Source: Cytophagales bacterium (GTDB lineage Bacteria > Bacteroidota > Bacteroidia > Cytophagales > UBA9547). Taken from it: a DNA stretch of 6,049 nt. This document shows positions 1 to 4,809 of this stretch, one piece after another. Numbering within the stretch: position 1 is the first letter of the stretch; each line of letters opens with the position of its first letter. The notes beneath the pieces were generated by a model, which saw only the letters and a program-made list of their open reading frames with translations, did no database searches and was not told the origin of the DNA. The stretch lies in contig JAAFJZ010000168.1 of assembly GCA_013298205.1 (NCBI GenBank), positions 1-6,049 on the forward strand, read 5' to 3'. Made by a program: the position numbers and the translations under genes.

Positions 1-21
1 ACACTTTGTGCAATATTTTCG

Positions 22-29
22 TATTTTTG
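22..29 (+). promoter_or_regulatory. Probable -7 promoter element of the first nuclease gene
   Basis: TATTTTTG fits the Bacteroidota -7 consensus TAnnTTTG and lies 26 bases before the start codon at 56. The nearest TTTG upstream (5-8) is only 13 bases away, short of the usual 19 or so, so the true -33 element may lie before the window. Seen in sequence; promoter activity is inferred. Confidence 0.4.
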
Positions 30-55
30 CAGAAAGAACCTAATCAAGAAAATTC

Positions 56-856
56 ATGCTTGGCAACTTAGACAATGAAGTAATTTTCAAAAAAGCCTTT
101 ACAAACAAAATCGTATTTAAAGCATTTGTGCGTGATGTTTTGGGGATTGAGGTAGAAATTGACAAAATTGAAACTGAAAAAAAGTTTGAACCTAAAATTG
201 GCTATGTGGATTTTGAGTTAGATATTTTTGCCGAAACTGTCGATAAACGCATTTGCATTGAAATTCAACGAGTAGAATATGACCATCATTTTGATAGATT
301 TTTGCATTATTTTTTGATGTTGATAGCAGAACAGCAAAAAAGTAGCAAAGAGTATAACATACAACAAACCGTTTATGTGATTGTGGTTTTAACAGCCCCT
401 TACAAAATTAGTGAAAAAAATGGCAAGCCTATTTTAGATGAAGTTTTGCTTTTAAAACTCAATCCCCAGACTTTACAAGGAGAGGTTAGAGATTTGTATG
501 GGCATCAGTTTGTTTGTTTAAACCCTAATCACCCCAATAAAGAAACACCCAAACAAATAAGAGATTGGTTAGACCTTATCTATCAATCTATTCACAGCCC
601 CGAAAGACCAGTTTTAAATACCCAAAATGAGGGTATCAGAAAAGCAGTTGAATTGATAAGTTTTGAGAACTTGACACCCGAAGAAAGAACAGAAGCTAAA
701 AATAAAGAGGCCGCAAAAATTGTTTTGACAAAAGAAAGAATGGCAGAAAAGGTCGAAATTGCTAAAAACCTATTACAAAGCCCTCTTTCAAGTAAGGATA
801 TTGCTAAATATACAGGCTTAACAATTGAGCAAATAGAAACGTTACGCAACGTCTAA
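56..856 (+). CDS. Rpn-type PD-(D/E)XK nuclease family protein (PDDEXK_2, 'transposase' family)
   Basis: This 266-residue protein matches the Rpn/PDDEXK_2 family, annotated as PD-(D/E)XK nuclease family transposase. Characterised Rpn proteins are DNA nucleases that promote RecA-independent recombination; no transposition is shown for this one. The N-terminal segment (NEVIFKKAFTNK, residues 7-18) is the family's usual opening. The predicted active site is D52/D56 in the VDFELDIF strand followed by E69-I-Q71, the EIQ variant of the E-x-K motif common in this family, then an RFLHYF helix near 81-86. The C-terminal part (about 205-266) is charged and helical, ending in an IAKYTGLTIEQIETLR segment that resembles the small helical tail of these proteins. 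The start at 56 is the first ATG and has only a weak purine stretch before it. The stop is 17 bases before repeat copy A. The family call is firm; the cellular role is unknown. Confidence 0.85.
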   Translation: MLGNLDNEVIFKKAFTNKIVFKAFVRDVLGIEVEIDKIETEKKFEPKIGYVDFELDIFAETVDKRICIEIQRVEYDHHFDRFLHYFLMLIAEQQKSSKEYNIQQTVYVIVVLTAPYKISEKNGKPILDEVLLLKLNPQTLQGEVRDLYGHQFVCLNPNHPNKETPKQIRDWLDLIYQSIHSPERPVLNTQNEGIRKAVELISFENLTPEERTEAKNKEAAKIVLTKERMAEKVEIAKNLLQSPLSSKDIAKYTGLTIEQIETLRNV

Positions 857-882
857 TAACAAAAACAACTGCTAACATTTAG

Positions 883-953
883 CCAAATAACAAAAAAGCC
901 CCCATAAAAAAAACATTCGGGATTTGAGTCAGGAGGGGCTTTTTGTTATTTGG
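883..953 (+). terminator. Near-perfect 20-bp inverted repeat after the first nuclease gene
   Basis: The left arm CCAAATAACAAAAAAGCCCC (883-902) pairs with 935-953, lacking only one T. The arms are separated by 32 bases. The right arm carries GGGGCTTTTTG, so an RNA hairpin followed by a T-rich stretch could stop transcription from the gene at 56-856. The loop holds a segment (CATTCGGGATTTGAGT) conserved in all copies, which is unusual for a simple terminator. Confidence 0.6.
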
Positions 954-967
954 AGTTGGTTAATCAC

Positions 968-990
968 CCAGCAATCTGCTAGGCTTTTTT
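968..990 (+). terminator. Second small terminator-like hairpin, unique to copy A
   Basis: CCAGCA (968-973) pairs with TGCT plus GG (977-983, one bulged A), followed by C and six T residues. It lies in the extra segment that distinguishes copy A from copies B and C, so copy A has two stop-like hairpins in tandem. Confidence 0.4.
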
Positions 991-1160
991 GTATCGCCTT
1001 AAATCTTTATTTTGTATTCCATTTTCCTAGCTATTTTTGTTTATTGATTTTTATGTTCATATTAAACTAGTTTTCAATTGCGGAATTTGCAAATTATTTG
1101 CTCATAGTCAATAGGTAAGTTTGTAAGAAGATTTATCTTTGAGTGATTTATAAACATGAA

Positions 1161-1228
1161 GAGCCGTTTGAGGTGAGAGTCTCACGAACGGTTCTGTGGG
1201 GAGGTGAAATCTCTTCTCCTGACCCGAT
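1161..1228 (+). ncRNA. Group II intron domain V and domain VI remnant (best-preserved copy)
   Basis: The 34 bases at 1161-1194 fit domain V exactly: lower stem GAGCCGTTT with GAACGGTTC, a two-base AC bulge, upper stem GAGGT with GTCTC, and a GAGA (GNRA) tetraloop. The AGC triad sits at positions 2-4. The following segment to 1228 folds as a short domain VI (GGAG with CTCC) with an unpaired A at 1222, seven bases from the 3' end, and ends in AT, matching the branch-point and AY 3'-end rules of group II introns. There is no reverse transcriptase and no space for domains I-III, so self-splicing alone is not expected. Domain V/VI is read from the sequence; a structural or recombination role is inferred. 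Confidence 0.75.
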
Positions 1229-1238
1229 TAGGCGAAGA
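1228..1238 (+). repeat. Left boundary of cassette unit 2 (pairs with 2186-2196)
   Basis: TTAGGCGAAGA directly follows the domain VI end of copy A. It is the exact reverse complement of TCTTCGCCTAA at 2186-2196, just before copy B. The outer TT/AA belong to the constant tail ends; the other nine bases are specific to this unit. This resembles the own-end complementarity of integron cassettes (TTRRRY against RYYYAA). Confidence 0.6.
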
Positions 1239-1270
1239 CTTTGAGCTATACCTAAAATTGAACTTTTACA

Positions 1271-1300
1271 TTGAAATTGAAGAGAAAAATTGTAAATTCG
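1271..1300 (+). promoter_or_regulatory. Predicted promoter of the second nuclease gene
   Basis: TTG (1271-1273), a 19-base spacer and TAAATTCG (1293-1300, seven of eight to TAnnTTTG) fit the Bacteroidota -33/-7 layout. The implied transcript would start about 15-18 bases before the ATG at 1324. It lies inside unit 2, downstream of the repeat, so the unit appears to carry its own promoter. The rest of the leader, 1239-1323, shows nothing else. Confidence 0.45.
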
Positions 1301-1323
1301 CACAGACAATTTATTAAGACAAA

Positions 1324-2184
1324 ATGAGCAAGAAATTAATACGATTTGACTGGGCAATAAAAAGACTTTTGAGAAACAAAGCCAATTTTGTTGTTTTAGA
1401 AGGTTTTTTAAGTGAGGTTTTGTTTGATGAAATTCGTATCAAGAACATTATTGAAAGCGAAAGCAATCAAGAAGACGCAGAAGATAAATATAATCGTGTT
1501 GATATTTTAACTGAAAACTCAAAAAATGAATTAATAATTGTTGAAATACAAAACTCTTATGAAATTGATTTTTTTCACAGAATGAATTTTGGTGTTTCAA
1601 AAAGCATTTCTGAAAACTTGCAACTTGGACAAAAATATTCGGAAATTAAAAAAGTCATTTCAATCAGCATTGTGTATTTTGACCTTGGACAAGGACAAGA
1701 CTACGTTTATAAAGGAAAAACAGATTTTAGAGGACTTCACCAAAACGACTTATTAGGACTTTCTGACAAACAAAAAACAACTTTTCAGAAAGACAATGTT
1801 TCAGACATTTTTCCAGAATTTTATTTATTGAAAGTAAATCAGTTTAATGACAATGCAAAAGATACATTAGATGAATGGATTTATTTTTTAAAAAACAGTG
1901 AGGTAAAAGACAGCTTTAAAGCCAAGGGGCTAAAAGAAGCAGGAGAAGTTTTAGACATAATGCGACTTGCCAAAGAAGATAAATACGGCTACAACCGTTA
2001 TCTAGACAGTTTGTCATTAAAAGCAAGTGAAATTTTCACTTTGCAGACAGAAGCAGAATTTAAACTAAAAGAAGAAATTGCAAAAAAAGGTATTCTAAAA
2101 GGACATTCTAATCAAACTATTGTTGACTTGACAGAATTAACAATAGGCAGAATTGAAGAATTGAGAAAAGAAATGAAAAAGTAA
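1324..2184 (+). CDS. Rpn-family PD-(D/E)XK nuclease protein, second and divergent copy
   Basis: This 286-residue protein belongs to the same broad Rpn/PDDEXK_2 superfamily as the gene at 56-856 but to a different subgroup. It opens with KLIRFDWAIKRLLRNKANFVVLEGFLSE, typical of a large Bacteroidota subgroup. The active-site candidates are E44/E46 in the IIESES strand, D60 in NRVDIL, and E74-I-Q76 in the IVEIQ strand. A helical region follows, then an acidic-basic C-terminus with a TIVDLTELTIGRIEELRKEMKK ending that parallels the tail of the first protein. The two proteins are too dissimilar for recent tandem duplication. The ATG at 1324 leads straight into the conserved N-terminus, and the stop is 11 bases before repeat copy B. 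Predicted DNA nuclease; whether it takes part in recombination, defence or cassette movement is not shown. Confidence 0.85.
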   Translation: MSKKLIRFDWAIKRLLRNKANFVVLEGFLSEVLFDEIRIKNIIESESNQEDAEDKYNRVDILTENSKNELIIVEIQNSYEIDFFHRMNFGVSKSISENLQLGQKYSEIKKVISISIVYFDLGQGQDYVYKGKTDFRGLHQNDLLGLSDKQKTTFQKDNVSDIFPEFYLLKVNQFNDNAKDTLDEWIYFLKNSEVKDSFKAKGLKEAGEVLDIMRLAKEDKYGYNRYLDSLSLKASEIFTLQTEAEFKLKEEIAKKGILKGHSNQTIVDLTELTIGRIEELRKEMKK

Positions 2185-2185
2185 A

Positions 2186-2196
2186 TCTTCGCCTAA
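2186..2196 (+). repeat. Right boundary of cassette unit 2 (pairs with 1228-1238)
   Basis: TCTTCGCCTAA begins one base after the stop codon of the second nuclease gene and runs into the constant start of copy B. It is an 11-base exact inverted match to the start of the same unit. In a circularised unit the two would close a stem around the whole tail. Confidence 0.6.
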
Positions 2197-2214
2197 ACAT
2201 ATAGCCAAGTAGCG

Positions 2215-2270
2215 AAAAAGCCCTCGTAAAGAAAAGCCCATTCGAGATTTGAGTAAGGAGGGGCTTTTTT
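2215..2270 (+). terminator. Terminator-like hairpin in repeat copy B, with two competing left arms
   Basis: AAAAAGCCC (2215-2223) pairs with GGGCTTTTT (2261-2269), followed by one more T. A second AAAAGCCC at 2232-2239 can pair with the same right arm, giving a shorter alternative hairpin. Position after the stop codon and the T tract suggest termination of the second nuclease transcript. Confidence 0.55.
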
Positions 2271-2441
2271 GTATCACCTTAAATCTTTATTTTGTATTTC
2301 ATTTTCCAAGCTATTTTTGGCTTATTGATTTTAAAGTTCATTCTAAGCTAGTTTTCAATTGTAGAATTTGTAAATTATTTGCTTATTAGCAATGGGTAAG
2401 TTTGTAAGAAGATTTTTCTTTGAGAGATTTATAAAAATGAA

Positions 2442-2504
2442 GAGCCGTGTGAGTGAGAGTCGCACGGCTCTGTGGGAAGGTGAAATCTTTTCTCCTGACC
2501 CGAT
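2442..2504 (+). ncRNA. Decayed group II intron domain V/VI remnant, copy B
   Basis: Aligned with copy A, the domain V segment is 29 instead of 34 bases. The AC bulge and part of the 3' strand are lost, leaving a perfect 8-bp stem GAGCCGTG with CACGGCTC. Such a domain V should be catalytically dead. The domain VI segment is well kept, with CTCCTGACCCGAT and the candidate branch A at 2498. The end is followed directly by the toxin-antitoxin unit. Confidence 0.6.
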
Positions 2505-2511
2505 TGGCGGT
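2504..2511 (+). repeat. Left boundary of cassette unit 3 (pairs with 3265-3272)
   Basis: TTGGCGGT follows domain VI of copy B and pairs in seven of eight positions with ACCACCAA at 3265-3272, the end of the same unit. A further TGC (2514-2516) can pair with GCA (3259-3261) across a small internal loop. It has the same arrangement as unit 2 but is weaker. Confidence 0.45.
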
Positions 2512-2555
2512 AATGCAAAAAAAGACGCTTCATAAAAAATATTTTGAAAAATAAA

Positions 2556-2586
2556 TTTGATTTTGTTATCTAATTAGCTAACTTTG
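2556..2586 (+). promoter_or_regulatory. Strong predicted promoter of the toxin-antitoxin operon
   Basis: TTTG (2556-2559), a 19-base spacer and TAACTTTG (2579-2586) match the Bacteroidota -33/-7 consensus exactly. The start codon is at 2615, giving a leader of about 20 bases. It lies inside the cassette, after the repeat. HigA-type antitoxins usually repress their own promoter, so an operator here is likely, but I see no clear palindrome over it. Confidence 0.65.
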
Positions 2587-2614
2587 CAAAGATACAGTTT
2601 GACAATAAATTTCA

Positions 2615-2968
2615 ATGCAAGGAAAATTTATTAGGGATATATTTTATTTTGAGGACTATTATCTTGATTTTTATGAAGGATTAAAACCTGAAGTAAAAAA
2701 GAAATTTAACTGGACTTTGGAATTAATTTCAACTATTGATAGAGTTCCTGAAAAATATTTTAAGCATTTAACTGGCTCGACAGGAATTTTTGAAATTAGA
2801 GTTGAGGTAGGAACAGATATTTATCGAGTATTTAGTTTTTTTGACAAAGGACAACTTGTAATATTAGTAAACGGCTTTCAAAAGAAAACTCAAAAGACCC
2901 CCAAAAACGAAATTGAACTGGCAGAAAAACTTAAAATTGAATATTTCAATGGTAAAGACAAAAAATAA
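2615..2968 (+). CDS. higB: HigB/Gp49-type toxin of a type II toxin-antitoxin system
   Basis: This 117-residue protein is a RelE/ParE-superfamily toxin of the HigB-like Gp49 group; such toxins are ribosome-dependent mRNA endonucleases. Diagnostic segments are the LTGSTGIFEIRVEVG turn (about 53-67), DIYRVFSFFDKGQLVILVNGF (about 68-88), and the basic FQKKTQKTPKNEIELA motif (about 88-103), which carries the lysines expected at the RNA-cutting surface and is nearly invariant in the family. Length is normal for the family. The toxin comes first and overlaps the antitoxin, the reversed order typical of HigBA and different from most type II pairs. The start is the first ATG after a consensus promoter. 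Confidence in family is high; activity is untested. Confidence 0.9.
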   Translation: MQGKFIRDIFYFEDYYLDFYEGLKPEVKKKFNWTLELISTIDRVPEKYFKHLTGSTGIFEIRVEVGTDIYRVFSFFDKGQLVILVNGFQKKTQKTPKNEIELAEKLKIEYFNGKDKK

Positions 2969-3254
2969 ATTGACATCATTTGCAGACCATCTAGACAAAG
3001 AATATGGAGCAAAAGGAACTTTTACAAGAGACGCTTATGAACAAGAATTTGAAACTTTCAAACTTGGTGTAATGCTTCAAGAATTGAGAAAAGAAAAAGG
3101 TTTAACACAAGAGCAACTTGCTAACAAATGTGGGACAACGAAAACTTATATTTCAAGAATTGAAAATAATTCAAGTGATATTCGCCTCTCGACACTTATG
3201 AGAATAATACAAGTTGGACTTGGTGGGCATTTGAATCTAAACGTTAGCTTGTAA
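2949..3254 (+). CDS. higA: HigA-type XRE-family antitoxin
   Basis: Helix-turn-helix antitoxin expected to bind and block the HigB toxin and to repress the shared promoter. From the start I choose it has 101 residues. The LGVMLQELRKEKGLTQEQLA and KTYISRIENN segments form the helix-turn-helix in the C-terminal half, with scaffold residues of the XRE fold clearly present. The N-terminal third (AYEQEFETFKLG) is the usual toxin-binding linker region of this subgroup. The frame is open back to an ATG at 2913, but that adds 12 residues overlapping deep into the toxin gene; the ATG at 2949 (MVKTKNKLTSF) gives a normal length and a 20-base overlap. Neither has a clear ribosome site, and coupling to toxin translation is likely. 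The stop is 16 bases before repeat copy C. Confidence 0.88.
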   Translation: MVKTKNKLTSFADHLDKEYGAKGTFTRDAYEQEFETFKLGVMLQELRKEKGLTQEQLANKCGTTKTYISRIENNSSDIRLSTLMRIIQVGLGGHLNLNVSL

Positions 3255-3264
3255 AAAAGCACAA

Positions 3265-3272
3265 ACCACCAA
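3265..3272 (+). repeat. Right boundary of cassette unit 3 (pairs with 2504-2511)
   Basis: ACCACCAA lies 10 bases after the antitoxin stop and merges with the constant AACATTTAGCC start of copy C. It is complementary to the start of the same unit with a single C-A mismatch. Confidence 0.45.
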
Positions 3273-3288
3273 CATTTAGCCAAGTAGC

Positions 3289-3344
3289 AAAGAAGCCCTA
3301 GTAACGAAAAGCTCATTCGGAATTTGAGTAAGGAGGGGCTTTTT
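3289..3344 (+). terminator. Terminator-like hairpin in repeat copy C
   Basis: AAAGAAGCCC (3289-3298) pairs with GGGCTTTTT (3336-3344), allowing one G-T pair. It is placed to end the toxin-antitoxin transcript. The second left arm seen in copy B is changed here to AAAAGCTC (3307-3314). Confidence 0.5.
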
Positions 3345-3489
3345 GTATCACCTTAAATCTTTATTTTGTATTCCATTTTCCAAGCTATTTTTAGCTTATT
3401 GATTTTTAAGTTCATTTTAAACTAGTTTTCAATTGTGGAATGTGCAAATTATTTACTAATTGGCAATGGGGTAAGTTTGCAAGACAAAT

Positions 3490-3497
3490 TATCTTTG
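3490..3497 (+). promoter_or_regulatory. Possible -7 element inside repeat copy C
   Basis: TATCTTTG fits TAnnTTTG. The DUF4268 unit has only 26 bases between the repeat and its ATG and no promoter there, so transcription may start within the repeat. No TTG or TTTG lies at about 19 bases upstream. The same TATCTTTG is present in copy A (1134-1141) but mutated in copy B. Confidence 0.25.
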
Positions 3498-3513
3498 TTT
3501 GATTTATAAACAT

Positions 3514-3582
3514 GAAAAAATGTGAGAGTCTCACGCACGGTTCTAAGGGAAAGTGAGGGGGAAATCTTTCGCATGAACCGAT
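3514..3582 (+). ncRNA. Strongly decayed domain V/VI remnant, copy C
   Basis: The 3' strand (GAGAGTCTCACGCACGGTTC) matches domain V of copy A, but the 5' strand GAGCCGT is replaced by an A-rich run, so the lower stem cannot form and the catalytic AGC triad is lost. The domain VI segment is altered and ends in AACCGAT. Recognised only by alignment with the other copies. Confidence 0.45.
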
Positions 3583-3609
3583 TAACAATCATAATAAAAG
3601 TAGACAAAA

Positions 3610-4728
3610 ATGTATCTAATCGACAGAGAAAAAAATAGAATTTTAAAACTAAAACAGAAATCATTTTCTGAATTAAAATTTAGAGAAAGAGACCACTTAC
3701 AAGAATGGATTGCAAATGATCCTAGTTCACTTGGCGAAGAGCTTTTAATTATTCAGAAAGAATTTAATGGGTTCAATGACACAAACGAACGACTTGATTT
3801 GTTGGCATTAGATAAGCTTGGTAATTTAGTTATTATCGAAAACAAATTGGACGATTCGGGTAAAGACGTTACCTGGCAAGTAATAAAATACGCTTCGTAT
3901 TGTGCTAGTTTAACAAAACAAGATATAATTAATATTTATCAAGCCTATTTGGGAACATCTGCAAATGCACAAGAAAAAATTTCAGAATTTTTTGATAATA
4001 GAGAACTTTCTGAAATACTTTTAAACCAAGGCTTAAACTCTCAAAGATTATTCTTGGTAGCTGCAAATTTCAGAAAAGAAGTAACATCAACCGTGTTGTG
4101 GTTAATGAATTTTAAAATTAGAATTCAATGTTTTAAAGTCACTCCTTTTTCAAATGACCAACAATTATTTTTAAATGTTGAACAAATCTTGCCAACAAAA
4201 GACACAGAAGATTTTATAATAAGCGTTGCGACAAAAGCGCAAGAAGAAATTGAAGTTCAGGAAACACTCAAAAGTAGACACCATATTAGACTGAAATTTT
4301 GGGAACAATTCATAAACGCAAGCAATCAAGTAAATAATTTGTTTTCCAATAATTCTCCATCAAAAGATAACTGGATTGGGAAAGGGATTGGAATGAGTGG
4401 TGTAAACTTAAATTTTGTTGCGACCAGCAGTTATTGTAGAGGTGAAGTATTTATAAATCGAGGAAGCAAAGAAGAAAATAAAGAAATTTTCGATTATTTT
4501 CTTAGAACAAAAGAGAAGATTGAAGAAGACTTTAGTGGAAAATTTGAATGGGAAAGAATGGACGATAACATTACTTCTAGAATAAAGGCACAACTAGATG
4601 GAGTAAGTTATTTTGAAGAGGACGATTGGAAAAAAATGAACAAATTTCTAATTGACATTTCAACAAGAATGGAAAAAGCGTTTAGAGAACCTGTAAAAAA
4701 ACTAAGCAACGAATGGAAAAACAAATAA
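3610..4728 (+). CDS. PD-(D/E)XK nuclease-like protein with C-terminal DUF4268
   Basis: This 372-residue protein has two parts. The N-terminal part (about 25-105) is an endonuclease-like PD-(D/E)XK fold: RERDHLQEWIANDPSSLGEEL, then D63 in RLDLLALD, E77-N-K79 in LVIIENKL, and Q90 in the following helix, giving a complete D...ExK...Q catalytic set. The C-terminal part (about 222-365) fits DUF4268: the RHHIRLKFWEQF helix, the KGIGMSGVNLNFV strand, and the acidic FEEDDWKKMNKFLID stretch near the end. The domain is of unknown function and is common in accessory and defence-rich regions. No membrane segment or signal peptide is seen. The ATG at 3610 is only 26 bases from the repeat end. It could be a solitary restriction-like or anti-phage nuclease; this is inference. 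Family call firm, function unknown. Confidence 0.8.
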   Translation: MYLIDREKNRILKLKQKSFSELKFRERDHLQEWIANDPSSLGEELLIIQKEFNGFNDTNERLDLLALDKLGNLVIIENKLDDSGKDVTWQVIKYASYCASLTKQDIINIYQAYLGTSANAQEKISEFFDNRELSEILLNQGLNSQRLFLVAANFRKEVTSTVLWLMNFKIRIQCFKVTPFSNDQQLFLNVEQILPTKDTEDFIISVATKAQEEIEVQETLKSRHHIRLKFWEQFINASNQVNNLFSNNSPSKDNWIGKGIGMSGVNLNFVATSSYCRGEVFINRGSKEENKEIFDYFLRTKEKIEEDFSGKFEWERMDDNITSRIKAQLDGVSYFEEDDWKKMNKFLIDISTRMEKAFREPVKKLSNEWKNK

Positions 4729-4741
4729 TTACAACGCCTAA

Positions 4742-4800
4742 AACATTTAGCCAATTAAAGAAAAAGCCTTAGTAAAAAAAGCCCATTCTAGATTTTAGTA
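4742..4800 (+). repeat. Truncated repeat, copy D (start of the tail of unit 4)
   Basis: AACATTTAGCCAA and the left part of the hairpin block (AAAAAGCCTTAG, then AAGCCCATTC) match copies A-C, but similarity stops near 4800. The GGGGCTTTTT right arm, the AT-rich part and domain V/VI are missing. The array therefore appears to end here by deletion or by insertion of other sequence. Confidence 0.7.
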
Positions 4801-4809
4801 ATGTTCATT

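Larger units (their letters stand above)
874..1229 (+). repeat. Long intergenic repeat, copy A (cassette tail of unit 1)
   Basis: This copy of a repeat found three to four times in the window runs from AACATTTAGCCAA to ...GACCCGATT. In order it holds a terminator-like inverted repeat (883-953), a roughly 45-base insertion carrying a second hairpin that is absent from the other copies, an AT-rich conserved stretch (about 991-1160), and group II intron domain V/VI-like sequence (1161-1228). It shares long near-identical blocks with 2195-2505 and 3271-3583. It fills nearly all of the gap between the two nuclease genes, and I see no coding sequence in it. The mechanism of spread is inferred, not seen. 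Confidence 0.85.
2195..2505 (+). repeat. Long intergenic repeat, copy B (cassette tail of unit 2)
   Basis: This copy runs from AAACATATAGCCAAG to GACCCGATT with the same order as copy A: terminator-like hairpin (2215-2270), AT-rich conserved stretch (about 2271-2441), and domain V/VI-like end (2442-2504). It lacks the 45-base insertion of copy A. It accounts for most of the 430-base gap between genes; 2506-2555 shows only AT-rich leader. Confidence 0.85.
3271..3583 (+). repeat. Long intergenic repeat, copy C (cassette tail of unit 3)
   Basis: From AACATTTAGCCAAG to AACCGATT, with the same block order as copies A and B: hairpin, AT-rich stretch (about 3345-3513), and domain V/VI-like end. Differences are scattered through it and the 3' end is the most damaged. 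It fills the gap between the antitoxin gene and the DUF4268 gene and contains no credible coding sequence. Confidence 0.85.

Noticed and set aside
991..1228. Complete mobile group II intron
   Set aside because: There is no GTGYG-type 5' end, no space for domains I-III, and no reverse transcriptase; only domains V and VI are supported.
1148..1357. Antisense open frame over copy A, sharing an RTVRETLT peptide with the antisense frame at 3449-3664
   Set aside because: The shared peptide is only the reverse-strand reading of domain V, which is conserved as RNA or DNA structure. It has no family resemblance and overlaps the start of a real gene.
2913..2948. Upstream ATG at 2913 as antitoxin start
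   Set aside because: It would add 12 residues without family resemblance and extend the overlap with the toxin to 56 bases; the ATG at 2949 gives a normal N-terminus.
874..3583. Classical integron with standard attC sites
   Set aside because: No integrase gene is in the window, tails are over 300 bp, the outer ends are GATT rather than GTT, and the constant tail ends do not pair with each other as attC arms do. Only the own-end complementarity is shared.
874..3583. CRISPR array
   Set aside because: Repeats are over 300 bp and spacers are whole genes, which does not fit any CRISPR layout.
3449..3664. Antisense open frame over copy C and the DUF4268 start
   Set aside because: Same explanation: its similarity to the frame at 1148-1357 comes from the repeat, not from coding.
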